This document shows positions 53,993 to 63,131 of a stretch of 64,000 nucleotides of DNA, one piece after another. Location of the stretch: assembly GCF_018127925.1 (NCBI RefSeq), contig NZ_CP072347.1, positions 498,501 to 562,500 on the forward strand, in the 5' to 3' direction. The notes beneath the pieces are model-generated. The model saw nothing but the letters and a program-made list of their open reading frames with translations. It had not been told where the DNA came from and did no database searches. Position 1 is the first letter of the stretch. Every line of letters starts with the position of its first letter. Made by a program: the position numbers and the translations under genes. This DNA comes from Prevotella melaninogenica (GTDB lineage Bacteria; Bacteroidota; Bacteroidia; Bacteroidales; Bacteroidaceae).

Positions 53993-54048
53993 AGATGCAA
54001 AAATACAAAATAATCTCTATTCCAACGTTTTACTCCCTGATTTTTTAT

Positions 54049-54056
54049 TATTTTTG
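54049..54056 (+). promoter_or_regulatory. Promoter -7 box of the histidine phosphatase gene
   Basis: TATTTTTG fits TAnnTTTG, 21 bp before the ATG at 54077. It is arranged back to back with the promoter-like site of the HdeD gene. Confidence 0.6.
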
Positions 54057-54076
54057 CAATAAGAAATGATGAAGTT

Positions 54077-54595
54077 ATGACATTATTATATCTTGTAAGG
54101 CATGGTGAAACGGTGGATAACGCCAATCATATTATGCAAGGACAAACACCGGGAGAACTGAATGAGCAGGGTATCAAGCAGGCTGAAGATCTTGCAGAAC
54201 GTTTGAAAGATGAGCCTATCGATGCGTTTGTCTCAAGTGATTTACAGCGTAGTATTCATACCTGTGAACTTATAGCTCGACCTCATGGGAAGGCTGTTAC
54301 GACGACTCCCTTGCTTCGTGAACGTGATTGGGGTTCGTTTACTGGGAAGTATATTCCTAATTTGGCAAATCTAAATGACCCTTCTTTATGGCCTGATGAC
54401 ATCGAAAGCTTAGAAGCTTTGAAGGCTCGCGCTAAGGAATTCCTCACATGGTTGAAGGAAGAATATCCTGATAAGAAGGTGCTTGCCGTAGGACATGGTA
54501 TCATCAATAAAGCCATTCAAAGCGTTTATTTTGATAAGCCGATGAATGAGCTGAAGCCTATGGGGAATGCCGAGGTTAGGGTGCTTGAGCTATAA
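54077..54595 (+). CDS. Histidine phosphatase family protein (GpmB/PhoE-like)
   Basis: A 172-residue enzyme of the phosphoglycerate-mutase-like fold. The catalytic RHG is at 9-11 (LVRHGETVDNANHI), Arg in SSDLQRSIHTCELI, Glu in LLRERDWGSF, and the second His in VLAVGHGIINK near 139. Such proteins dephosphorylate small metabolites or phosphoproteins, and the substrate cannot be predicted. A terminator-like hairpin overlaps its stop region. Confidence 0.9.
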   Translation: MTLLYLVRHGETVDNANHIMQGQTPGELNEQGIKQAEDLAERLKDEPIDAFVSSDLQRSIHTCELIARPHGKAVTTTPLLRERDWGSFTGKYIPNLANLNDPSLWPDDIESLEALKARAKEFLTWLKEEYPDKKVLAVGHGIINKAIQSVYFDKPMNELKPMGNAEVRVLEL

Positions 54596-54629
54596 GGCTT
54601 ATTAGCCCTATCAGCCTAATTAGCCTTAT
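54592..54629 (+). terminator. Hairpin after the histidine phosphatase gene
   Basis: ATAAGGCT (54592-54599) pairs with AGCCTTAT (54622-54629), with further TTAG/CTAA pairings between. It also includes the stop codon of the phosphatase gene. Confidence 0.65.
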
Positions 54630-54848
54630 TGTGCCTAATAGTAAAAAGCGAAGAGGAGCCTCACTCACGTGAAACTCCTCCCCTTCATTTAAATAACTCT
54701 CTTTGTTACATCTCTAATTTGGTCTGAATGCAGTTTTACTCATTGGTTTGCTAACTGCTAAACAATCTTAATTACCTTAATTTAAAACCTTAGTGCTTAG
54801 TATTTAAACCTGATTGAATCAACGTCTATTTATTATATCTTAATGTCG

Positions 54849-55718
54849 TTATCTATGTCCACCAAATGAGCTACTTCCGTTTGAAACGCTTCCACCACCT
54901 GAGCGGTTTCCGCCAAATGTTGCGCCACCACCACCGAAGCTGTTGCTTGGTGCATCGAATGAGCGACTTGGCTCATAGCTTCTTGTTGCGCCACCATAGT
55001 TCCTACTTCCACCGAAGTTACCACCATAGTTAGGTTGAGTAACCGTTGTTCGTGTTGAACTCTCTCGTGGAGCGTAGTACTGATAATTACGTGGTCCATC
55101 AAAGTTTCCGCGTTGCTGATTGCCGAAGCTGCGTGGGCGGTCGTTCTGATAAGTAGGACCATTGTTATAATAGTAGTTTCCTCCTCTATTGTAATCGCCA
55201 CGTATGTAGCTATCTCTCATCCCATATCGGCTGTTATAATCTCCGCCGTAGAAGATTTCTCTTCCGTTATACCAACTTCTTCCGCCATTCATTCGCCAGC
55301 TGTGGGCTCCGTTGTAAACGTTGTAGAACGATGGTCGTCCGAAGTAATAATAGTCGCGGCGTGGATAACGAGCATAAATGCCAAATCTCCAGTAGCCTGC
55401 GTCCCATCTCAGTGGGCGGTAGAAATATGCTGCTTCAACGTATGCACGATATTGCCAATCATAGAGGATATAGCTCAAATCTACATTTCGATGTGACCAA
55501 TACATTCCATAGAGGTCGTCTACCGTGTTGACATTCATGAGGTAATCCAAGTTTATTTCGTAGGCTGCCTCATATTGTGCCTCCGTCAGATTCAGCTCGT
55601 AAGCCATCTTATCTGTTAGAAAGAGTGCTTGTACTCGAGCCTGCTCATAACTCATTGCGCTTGTTGATGCGCCGATAACTATGAGCGATGCGATGAGGGT
55701 TAGTACTATCCTTCTCAT
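54849..55718 (-). CDS. Secreted Gly/Asn/Arg/Ser/Tyr-rich low-complexity protein
   Basis: A 289-residue protein with a signal peptide (RRIVLTLIASLIVIGASTSA). The N-terminal domain (about 25-130) begins with a helical QARVQALFLTDKMAYELNLT segment that resembles Spy/CpxP-like helices in spacing. It is followed by a long tail of Y, N, G, R and S (GNYYYNNGPTYQND and similar) ending in a GGG/FGG repeat part. A function in stress sensing or a surface layer is possible but not shown. The gap from 54630 to 54848 has no gene. Confidence 0.65.
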   Translation of the reverse strand: MRRIVLTLIASLIVIGASTSAMSYEQARVQALFLTDKMAYELNLTEAQYEAAYEINLDYLMNVNTVDDLYGMYWSHRNVDLSYILYDWQYRAYVEAAYFYRPLRWDAGYWRFGIYARYPRRDYYYFGRPSFYNVYNGAHSWRMNGGRSWYNGREIFYGGDYNSRYGMRDSYIRGDYNRGGNYYYNNGPTYQNDRPRSFGNQQRGNFDGPRNYQYYAPRESSTRTTVTQPNYGGNFGGSRNYGGATRSYEPSRSFDAPSNSFGGGGATFGGNRSGGGSVSNGSSSFGGHR

Positions 55719-56637
55719 AATCGTTACCTTTTTAAGTTCTTATTCAAGTTTCGGACTACTTCGAAAAGCATTTCCTAACTTTCACGATGCAAAGGAACGA
55801 AGAAAAAAAGAGATGTGAAAAGGATTTCCCCTATACAGTGGGGGATTTTCCCTAAACTTGTGTTTGACACGATATAACGGCTTAAAATCTCACCTTATTT
55901 ATATACAGTTAGTTTTATTTTTACGTTACTGTCACTTTTAACAATTCTCGTAATCGATTGGAAATTAAATGGTTATATACTGAAAGGTGATGATAGGAAT
56001 GACAGGAAAATAAGTTTCGATGGATTCTTTTAGTTCTCATTTAAATTGATTCTTCCGTTAAATGTGTGTACGTTTTTGTATAGCTTTAAAGAAAGAAACG
56101 AGCTTATGCGTTAAACAAAACTGGGTGTGTCAAAATGGATACATCCTCTTTCACTCTCTTTTTTTTACGCATTACTTGTTGATTTTCCGCTCATGGGGAT
56201 GCTCGGCCCAAACCGCTCAGTGTTTTCTGGTATAGCTTATTAAGCTACACCTGTACTTAGGATTGCAGTTCTATGTTGAGCTTTCGATGCTGGTGTCCTA
56301 CAAATCGGATTTTATGACTGGAAGATTGAACGTGCCGCTCAAGGCTTGAGCAGGTAAAAGAAAGTTACTAGTCTTGCCATGATATTCACGGCGAGTCCAG
56401 CAACCTATCTTTGTCAAAGTGCAAAAGTGCAAAAGTGCAGAAAGTGCAAAGTGCAGCGGATAGAAATTCCTGCACTTCATTCCAGTAGTTTTTTCAATAT
56501 GGCAGCTCCAATCTTACGCTCTAACCCCTGTTTGCTCATGGAGATTCCCGTCTCACGAGATATTTTCTGCTTCGCTTGGGTTATGCCAAGAGCTCTTTTC
56601 CATGAGAACGAGAGCCCTGGTATTGGAGATTTCTTAC
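55719..56637. other. Gene-free stretch with repeat traces
   Basis: No convincing gene. It contains TACTGTCACTTTTAACA near 55926-55942 (a piece of the 83-bp unit), GTGTCCTACAAATC near 56292 (matching a motif just inside the IS1634 element), and tandem GTGCAAAA-like units near 56418-56455. A 118-codon plus-strand frame at 56379 looks like a shadow. Confidence 0.4.
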
Positions 56638-57900
56638 TCATGACTTTGGTTGGTTCGTTGCAGTTCCTGTCTGGATATACTGTGAAGGGTTCTTCTCTAT
56701 CTTTGTCAGTTCCTCTTCACGCCATTTGGCGATAGCTGTTGTGAGAAGTTCTGCTTGCACTGTCGCTATTTGATTCAACAACTCTTTATTAGCAGCCATT
56801 TCTGCCTCAAGTCTGCTATGATTCTTTTCGGTAGAAATTTTGACCTCTGTATTTACGTTGTCATTCAAGTCAGATATTTGTTGATCAGAAAGCACTCTTA
56901 CCCGATGCATCTCCGAACGAAGCAAGTCATCATATGGGCCAGATGCTATCATCATTTTGAAGAAAGTAGGAGTTGTTTCTATAATAATAAACAGCAACAT
57001 AACGAAGATAGAGACGAGTTGAAGCGAAAAATTCTCTGACTTTACATTGCTAAATGCCTCATATCTCACGCAGAAACCATTCTCTTCCGAAGCCTTTGAA
57101 ATGTTGGCACCGGCGTTGCTCGCATTAGCTGAAATTTGTTGCTTTATATCGGTCAGTTCTGTTTGGTGCGCAGATGTCCAGTCATCCATTTCTTTCTGAA
57201 TAGCATCTCGGTTTGCCTTTTTGTCTTCATATATAGGACCATGGCCAACTTTTCCACTCAGGGCAGTACCCTCAGCTTCCTGCTGTAGCTCATAGTTGGC
57301 TTTCGCCAGACGTTTACTTATTTCCTTGCGCTCTTTCTCTAGTTCATTACGACGTTCAATGAATGACTTATTGCCTAGCTCAGATTCCTTTCTAGCATCA
57401 TTGGCGCGCTTGATATTGTCAATTACTAATTGATGATCTATCCTGTCCTCGAATATCTTCATCTCAAGAGGTGTCGAAATAACAATGCCAAGAAAAATAG
57501 CCATGATAATTCTGGGCAAGCCGCCGATAATTTCATCTTTGCTGATGGTGTGCTTGCCATCTGAATACATGGTATTTACGATAAATCGGTCAAGATTAAA
57601 AATCAAGAGGCCCCAAAATATACCGAAGCAGATAGCCATAAGTTGAGCATGACCGTCTATGTGGTCGGTTGATAGTTTCTCTATATCGGGGTTAGCAAAC
57701 ACGAAATACATAGCATAGCCACCAGAAAACATAGCCATCAACGCAGTAAAGAGAATTGTACCACCCATACCGGCATACTTGGCGTAGTCGGCGCGACACT
57801 GTCTCAGAATCTTTTTGTTTACTCCAGCGCAAGTCCAAAGGAACTCGTTTAGGAGTCCTCCCCATTTCATCTCGTTTGCAGGTTCATTAACTTTATCCAT
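56638..57900 (-). CDS. DUF4407 membrane protein
   Basis: A 420-residue protein with the DUF4407 pattern. Membrane helices lie near 48-68 and 88-106, with a third near 128-146 (PRIIMAIFLGIVISTPLEMK). A long coiled coil follows (about 165-240, rich in KERKEISKRL-type heptads), then another helix (LVSIFVMLLFIIIETTPTFF near 298-317) and a Glu/Lys-rich C-terminal coil. Its start overlaps the kinase end by 8 nt, so it is the last gene of a coupled five-gene operon. It probably links the phospho-signalling module to the membrane; the exact role is unknown. Confidence 0.8.
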   Translation of the reverse strand: MDKVNEPANEMKWGGLLNEFLWTCAGVNKKILRQCRADYAKYAGMGGTILFTALMAMFSGGYAMYFVFANPDIEKLSTDHIDGHAQLMAICFGIFWGLLIFNLDRFIVNTMYSDGKHTISKDEIIGGLPRIIMAIFLGIVISTPLEMKIFEDRIDHQLVIDNIKRANDARKESELGNKSFIERRNELEKERKEISKRLAKANYELQQEAEGTALSGKVGHGPIYEDKKANRDAIQKEMDDWTSAHQTELTDIKQQISANASNAGANISKASEENGFCVRYEAFSNVKSENFSLQLVSIFVMLLFIIIETTPTFFKMMIASGPYDDLLRSEMHRVRVLSDQQISDLNDNVNTEVKISTEKNHSRLEAEMAANKELLNQIATVQAELLTTAIAKWREEELTKIEKNPSQYIQTGTATNQPKS

Positions 57901-59524
57901 GTTTCTTGATTTTTTTCAATTTGTTAAACACATTGTCTAATTTTACAATGATCTTATTCCACCAATTATTACGATTCAATGGGATATGTAAACTGTGGAA
58001 TTTATCGATACTGATTTTGGGAGTTTCTTCAATCATGGCTGCCGACAACTCTATCTTCGGAGGGTCCTTCAGGTTGAGCGTAGCTTGAAGCATATTGAAG
58101 TTAATGCTCACAGATACATTGTTGATTATCTGAGGAGTAGGTACCATTATCGATTTGATTATAGGGAGGGGCAGTATCTTTACTTCTATCTCCTTATTGG
58201 TTTCTCCAAAAACATCAGCAACTTTCAACCTATATTTTGTGTTTCGACGAGGCTCTACTATTTGACTTCCTATAGTTTCCACCATGCCATGACCTTCAAG
58301 TTCTACTGAGATGGCATTACAAATATTCCAAGAGAGGACAACTGGTACACCTGAAACCGTAAATTCTTTATCAGCGCAAAAATCTATCTTGCATTCAGGT
58401 TTTACCTCTATAGTTACTGTTAGCTTGTCTTCTCGTCTTCCATCAAGACTTATAACGGTAAGAGTATACGTTGTGTCCCGTGCTGGGGAAACAACCTTGG
58501 AGGCTTTTGGCTCAACTATCTCAGTGATGTTGTCGTAACTCAACTTTACAGCCTTAGCATTTTTTACATTCCATGTAAGTGTAGAAGAGTCACCATTTCC
58601 TTTCCTTAGTATTGTTGACGATGCGGAGAAGTTTGTCTGCCATTTAGTAAGGAGTTCGTCAAATGGTCTGAGATTGTCGATGTCTGTTTCTGAAAGATAT
58701 TGCATCAACGCTTTCAGTAAGAGAGGGAATACTCCGTCCAGACTCTTTAGCCTTGTATAAATAGTCGAGGACGTAATATCCTCGTAATCTTTTGCCGTAA
58801 ACAATAACGCTTCAGACCCTTCTACTTGATAGTCATCTATCAATGACAAGTCTCCAGAGATAGCCAGTATACTTGTGTAAATGATAAGTTCCGAGAAGTA
58901 ATCAAGTCTCTCTGATGATTTGTGATTATTCTTTCTGCACGGGTGCTGATAATCCTTCTTGCCGATGATGATATCGTCAAAGTCATTCATCGTTGGCACA
59001 TACATTGAATCGTAATCAATCAGATATAGTTGTCCGTTATTGCCTACGATAATATTCTCATGCTGGAGGTCACCATGGGCAAACTGATGTAGGTGCATAT
59101 CATGACATAGAGACAAGAAATCGTCAGCCAGTTTCTTCAAGGTTAGCTTATCTCTGTGACTACATATAAATTCTTTCAGATTGAGCCCATCCACCCATTT
59201 CATCCTGGTTGTTGGGTATATTTTACCTCCAACCACGATACCCTCATCTACATAGGTGAACTCACAGAAATAAGGCAGAGGATGCTTTGATAACGCTTCG
59301 GACACAAGTTCCATCCTATGTTTGACATTCCCCAAATCACTATGCCAACAACGAAAAGCCCATTTCTCACCATTCTTCACAAATGGATACACAGAGGTGA
59401 ATCCCCCAGAGTATCTCTTGGGATTACCGTCTGGCAAAACCTCAAAGGTTCCGTCTTTAACAAATGAATCCTTGATTAATGCCGGGACAAGTATACTTTG
59501 TGTTATCTCTGATATTTCAGGCAT
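57893..59524 (-). CDS. Atypical protein kinase with Ig-like C-terminal domains
   Basis: A 543-residue protein. Residues 1-290 form a protein kinase-like domain: KWAFRCWHSDL (strand 3, Arg where Lys is usual), FAHGDLQHENIIV (HGD-type catalytic loop with Asp), and YLIDYDSMYV (DYD for DFG). Residues from 305 on contain two beta-sandwich repeats (LTWNVKNAKAVKLSYDN and LSWNICNAISVELEGHG). The kinase domain resembles that of the upstream gene (identical HGDLQH, DYDSMYVP and DYFSEL motifs), so they arose by duplication. It starts 1 bp after that kinase. It lacks a membrane helix; the Ig-like repeats suggest protein binding. ATP use is likely but needs proof given the Arg. Confidence 0.8.
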   Translation of the reverse strand: MPEISEITQSILVPALIKDSFVKDGTFEVLPDGNPKRYSGGFTSVYPFVKNGEKWAFRCWHSDLGNVKHRMELVSEALSKHPLPYFCEFTYVDEGIVVGGKIYPTTRMKWVDGLNLKEFICSHRDKLTLKKLADDFLSLCHDMHLHQFAHGDLQHENIIVGNNGQLYLIDYDSMYVPTMNDFDDIIIGKKDYQHPCRKNNHKSSERLDYFSELIIYTSILAISGDLSLIDDYQVEGSEALLFTAKDYEDITSSTIYTRLKSLDGVFPLLLKALMQYLSETDIDNLRPFDELLTKWQTNFSASSTILRKGNGDSSTLTWNVKNAKAVKLSYDNITEIVEPKASKVVSPARDTTYTLTVISLDGRREDKLTVTIEVKPECKIDFCADKEFTVSGVPVVLSWNICNAISVELEGHGMVETIGSQIVEPRRNTKYRLKVADVFGETNKEIEVKILPLPIIKSIMVPTPQIINNVSVSINFNMLQATLNLKDPPKIELSAAMIEETPKISIDKFHSLHIPLNRNNWWNKIIVKLDNVFNKLKKIKKHG

Positions 59525-59525
59525 T

Positions 59526-60572
59526 TTACCACTTCTTGCTTATATTGTCTATATTAGGAGTTTCACTGATACGAACATTCTGTTTCCATTTGGACGACAT
59601 ATCTTCTGCTCCTTTCTTGTAATCAGGTTCAGAAGGAGGGGTGTAACTGTTGTTAACCCACTTGCTTGATATGGAATCAATAGGCGAACCCACTATTTCC
59701 TCCAATGGATTTAAGTCTTCAATAGATATCTGTAATAGAGCATCTTTTAGTGATTGGGACAAATGTTTAAGTTCAGAATCTGTTTCAAGTACCTTGAATA
59801 TGTTTGAACTTCCACGAGAGGCAATATCGTCAGAATTAAAAAGCAGTGTGTCGGTATCTTCTATCCCAAGATCATTCCATAATGACGGCATCTTTGACAA
59901 TGCAAGAATGCTTATGTAGATGACCAACTCAGAGAAGTAGTCTGCCTTGGGGGTTAGTTTCTTGTTCTGCCAGCGTGCAGGATGCTGATACCCCTCAAGG
60001 CCCTTTATGTCATCTGAATAACCATCAAGAGATGGAACATACATGGAGTCATAATCCACAAGCACAAGTTCACCGCTGTCCTTCACCATGATATTTCCAT
60101 GCTGAAGGTCGCCATGAGAGATACCGTGCTCATGGAGTGATTTTGCCATTTTCAAGAAATTAGCAGCAAGAGTTTTCAACTTCTCTGGAGAGTAGAGATA
60201 CTTACTTATATAATCTTTTAGCGGCGAGGCATCAACCCAGTCCATAGCGACAATAGGCTGAACGCCTTCATTTGTCAAAATACCATCAGAGAAATACTCA
60301 AAACCTACGAAATAAGGCAATTGAAGGCGCCGCAGTTCATCAGCAATCTCCTTAGTCCTTTTCTGAGCATCGTCTACGCTTGCATGCCAACACCTTATGG
60401 CATATTTACGATTGAGATTTTCAAATGGAAAGACCACACAGAAACCTCCTGCATAACGAATAACGGTGTCGTTACGCTTCACCACATGGCCACCCATTAA
60501 GACGGGGGATTTAAATAATTGTGGAGTTTCTATAGCTGACAGATACTCACTACATTCCGGAAGTTTTGCCAT
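59526..60572 (-). CDS. Atypical serine/threonine kinase of a TerY-P-like triad
   Basis: A 348-residue kinase-like protein: YAIRCWHASV (strand 3), ISHGDLQHGNIMV (catalytic loop) and LVLVDYDSMYV (metal-binding Asp). It ends with a tail (SSKWVNNSY, SSKWKQNV, ISKKW) of three SKW-type repeats, which could be target or docking sites. Its start overlaps the PP2C gene by 23 nt. VWA-PP2C-kinase sets are described as TerY-P triads linked to tellurite and stress-response systems; this gene would be the kinase partner. Confidence 0.8.
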   Translation of the reverse strand: MAKLPECSEYLSAIETPQLFKSPVLMGGHVVKRNDTVIRYAGGFCVVFPFENLNRKYAIRCWHASVDDAQKRTKEIADELRRLQLPYFVGFEYFSDGILTNEGVQPIVAMDWVDASPLKDYISKYLYSPEKLKTLAANFLKMAKSLHEHGISHGDLQHGNIMVKDSGELVLVDYDSMYVPSLDGYSDDIKGLEGYQHPARWQNKKLTPKADYFSELVIYISILALSKMPSLWNDLGIEDTDTLLFNSDDIASRGSSNIFKVLETDSELKHLSQSLKDALLQISIEDLNPLEEIVGSPIDSISSKWVNNSYTPPSEPDYKKGAEDMSSKWKQNVRISETPNIDNISKKW

Positions 60573-61662
60573 CTTCTAGCTTTTTTACACGTTCTTCGAG
60601 TTTCTTTATTCTCTCAAGCAGTTGATTGACAAAACTCTTTAATTTCTCAAGTTTGATATTCATCTTCTTCCTCTTCTTGTTTTCTTTCTTCGGGATGATA
60701 GAACTAAGGGAGTCGACTAGTTTTGAGAACTTCTCCCGTAGTGAAGCTGTGTTATCTTCTCTTGTAAAATTGTCAGGAGTCTGTTCCACATAACTTTCGT
60801 CTTCGGCAACATTGCTTCCTACTTCATGTGTGCTCGAAGCCTTTTCTGTTGGGAGGATTGGACTTTTTTTCACAGACTCCTGGGCGATTAGATTACTTAA
60901 GTTGTCTGTAAGGCTGACTTTAAATTCTGAGACACCATCGTTCTCTATGATTACAAGTGTAGTGTCGTCGTTATGCATTTTCTCTTCCTTGCGCCATTTC
61001 CCCACCAGTTCTATAAACTCTTGGTGTGATTGTATAGATAGAAGAGACTCAACATATGATTGCTCTTGTCCTTCGGCGTGTTTTCGATAGAGAAATTCAG
61101 AAAGGGCATCTGTTACAAGTAGAAGTTTTCCACCAGCATCGAGAACATCATCCTTAATCTTGGGTTCTCCCTTACCACCTTCCATACTATCGAAATAATC
61201 TGGATGATTACCAAAATCCCCTTCTTGCGAGCGAATAAAATCCGTAATGTTATTATTGGCATCTAACTTTACGATGCAGGAATCTCCCAATACGTAGCTG
61301 CTGTATGCTGCCTCCTTTTCGAACTTAACGCCACACAAGGTGGAGCCCGCTCCTCTACGCTCTGCCAGGATGTTCTCAAGCATCCATGTGGGCTTGCCTT
61401 TTTCTTGCTCTGTTTCTAGAAAATTACGCACACGTTCCATCCATAGTAGACGAAGATTCTTAATCTCATCCACAGCTTTAGGTTTGAAATCGTCGTTTGC
61501 GTATGCGTTGGCAAGCAGTTCTGCCCACCATTGAGGAAAAATAGACTGAGACATGCCATCCGAGACCGCCACAGATTTCCTCTCTACGTTTATAGAGAAG
61601 AAATCCTGGCAGTCGGAATATTGTTCAGCCTCTTTGTGTGTTATGAAGCCACGAACTATCAT
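60550..61662 (-). CDS. PP2C-like protein phosphatase with C-terminal coiled coil
   Basis: A 370-residue protein. Residues 1-240 follow PP2C order: DCQDFFSI near 17, VAVSDGMSQS near 31, GAGSTLCGV near 104, YVLGDSCIV near 122, LLVTDALSEF near 181 and HNDDTTLVI near 234. These supply the metal-binding Asp residues. A linker follows, then a basic stretch (KKENKKRKKM near 325) and a coiled coil (LLERIKKLEERVKKLEDG). It is a Ser/Thr phosphatase that should oppose the two kinases. The start overlaps the VWA stop by 4 nt (ATGA). Confidence 0.85.
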   Translation of the reverse strand: MIVRGFITHKEAEQYSDCQDFFSINVERKSVAVSDGMSQSIFPQWWAELLANAYANDDFKPKAVDEIKNLRLLWMERVRNFLETEQEKGKPTWMLENILAERRGAGSTLCGVKFEKEAAYSSYVLGDSCIVKLDANNNITDFIRSQEGDFGNHPDYFDSMEGGKGEPKIKDDVLDAGGKLLLVTDALSEFLYRKHAEGQEQSYVESLLSIQSHQEFIELVGKWRKEEKMHNDDTTLVIIENDGVSEFKVSLTDNLSNLIAQESVKKSPILPTEKASSTHEVGSNVAEDESYVEQTPDNFTREDNTASLREKFSKLVDSLSSIIPKKENKKRKKMNIKLEKLKSFVNQLLERIKKLEERVKKLEDGKTSGM

Positions 61663-62507
61663 TTTTTATCTTTTTGTCCCTTACTTGAGCCGAAATTAAT
61701 TAGATTGATGAGGTCAACACCCTCTGCATGGAAAATGCATCCACGAGCATTGTCGCTCATAGGTAGTTCATTCTTAGTTGCAGCCTCTTTATAACCTTCT
61801 GGCACCACACTTGTAATCTCGTACAAGAACTCAGCACCGGCACCAGTAGAAGATATTGCTGACTTGTCATTGGGGAACACAACCTTTGTTCCATTTTCCG
61901 AACCAACCTCAGCGTTGAATATCAATACGTTGCCATCCTCACAAGAAAGGTTCATTATTTCGTTTGCAACGTCAATGGTTTCACGCATGCAAATACTTAT
62001 ATCCTGACCATTATAATACGGAATTCCGTCGGAGATGTTGATGATAACAGGTGCGGGATTCTGTGGCTTGTCTTCCATCCATTTGGAGACAAGTTCTTTA
62101 GCCATCTCAAAGGCACCCTTCATGTTTGTAGTGCCATCCTTGTCAATGGCTTCTACCCAAACTGGCATCTTTGTGTCTATTTCAATGATTCCGCCAGCAC
62201 CATCAGGCATCTTCTTCTTCACAGAGTCTATTCTTACAGGATTACTATACAAATCCTCTAGGTATCCAGAACAAATCTCCTTCACATTATGGTTATATCC
62301 AATAACGGTGATAAAACAACGGTTCTTTGGCTTTTCTCCGTTGAAATTCTTCTGGATAATCTCATTGATAACTCGGTTGATTACCTTTGAGGCGAAAGAT
62401 GTCCTTGTCTCTCCTTCGTAAGGACTCATCATAGAGCCGGACTGATCTATCAAGATGATAAGGTAGCCTGGTGTTGCGGAACTCCATTGCATGTCGTTTG
62501 CTGCCAT
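61659..62507 (-). CDS. VWA-domain protein (TerY-like)
   Basis: A 282-residue von Willebrand factor A protein with a complete metal ion-dependent adhesion site: DQSGSMM at 21-27, the Thr in DGTTNMKGAF near 125, and the Asp in INISDGIPYY near 157. It is first in the operon. TerY-like VWA proteins act as binding scaffolds in stress and defence systems and are regulated by phosphorylation. A 54-codon frame lies 90 bp upstream on the same strand. Confidence 0.85.
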   Translation of the reverse strand: MAANDMQWSSATPGYLIILIDQSGSMMSPYEGETRTSFASKVINRVINEIIQKNFNGEKPKNRCFITVIGYNHNVKEICSGYLEDLYSNPVRIDSVKKKMPDGAGGIIEIDTKMPVWVEAIDKDGTTNMKGAFEMAKELVSKWMEDKPQNPAPVIINISDGIPYYNGQDISICMRETIDVANEIMNLSCEDGNVLIFNAEVGSENGTKVVFPNDKSAISSTGAGAEFLYEITSVVPEGYKEAATKNELPMSDNARGCIFHAEGVDLINLINFGSSKGQKDKK

Positions 62508-63131
62508 AGGTAGTAAATTTATTCCGGCTGCTCCTGTTCAGATAGTTAAGTTTAGATTAAGTTACATACAAGCGCAAAAACGTGGAGCTACGTCCTGTCA
62601 CTCGTTCCACACTATAAGGCTTCTAGCATTGCCCTGATTCTCGAAACGAGCAACGCCATTAGCCCCACGCTGATGTAGATATATAGTACTTCCACGCCCT
62701 GCCAAATAAATGATAGGACACAATGAGGGTTGTATGTAGTACACCCAGTGAAGCATTGACATTGCTTTTTTTTGACAATCAGTTTGAACTTTGCAAGAAT
62801 TCTATAGCGTCAAATCCAAAGCATCAGTAAACGCCTTTGCCTATGTATGCGCCCATCCTTATTCCGCTCCTGCTGTCTTGCGACAGAGGCTCGGAGTGAG
62901 GTAAGCGGTCGTAAAATTAAGCAAAATCAGACAAACCCACAAAAAAAATGTAGAGAAATGTGTGTCGGAGTTAAAAAATGACTGACAGTATCAGCAAGAT
63001 AATACCCAATATCTACCATATTGTATATTTGAGCGCTACAAGGCGTCAATCTTTCAATAACCAGAAAGATTCCCATTCCCCACATTTCAAAGAATTCATC
63101 AACGTATGATTAATTTTAGCGAAACATAAGG
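62508..63131. other. Gene-poor leader region of the VWA operon, with a doubtful 54-codon frame
   Basis: No confident gene. A minus-strand frame (62598-62762, MSMLHWVYYIQPSLCPIIYL ... RSLIVWNE) lies just upstream of the VWA gene and could be a small operon gene or part of a degraded one. The family is unknown. The stretch near 62830-62920 is GC-richer with TCGGAGTGAGG-type words but no frame. Confidence 0.3.

Noticed and set aside
56379-56735. 118-codon plus-strand frame after the DUF4407 gene
   Set aside because: It overlaps the 3' end of the DUF4407 gene on the other strand and shows no family features.
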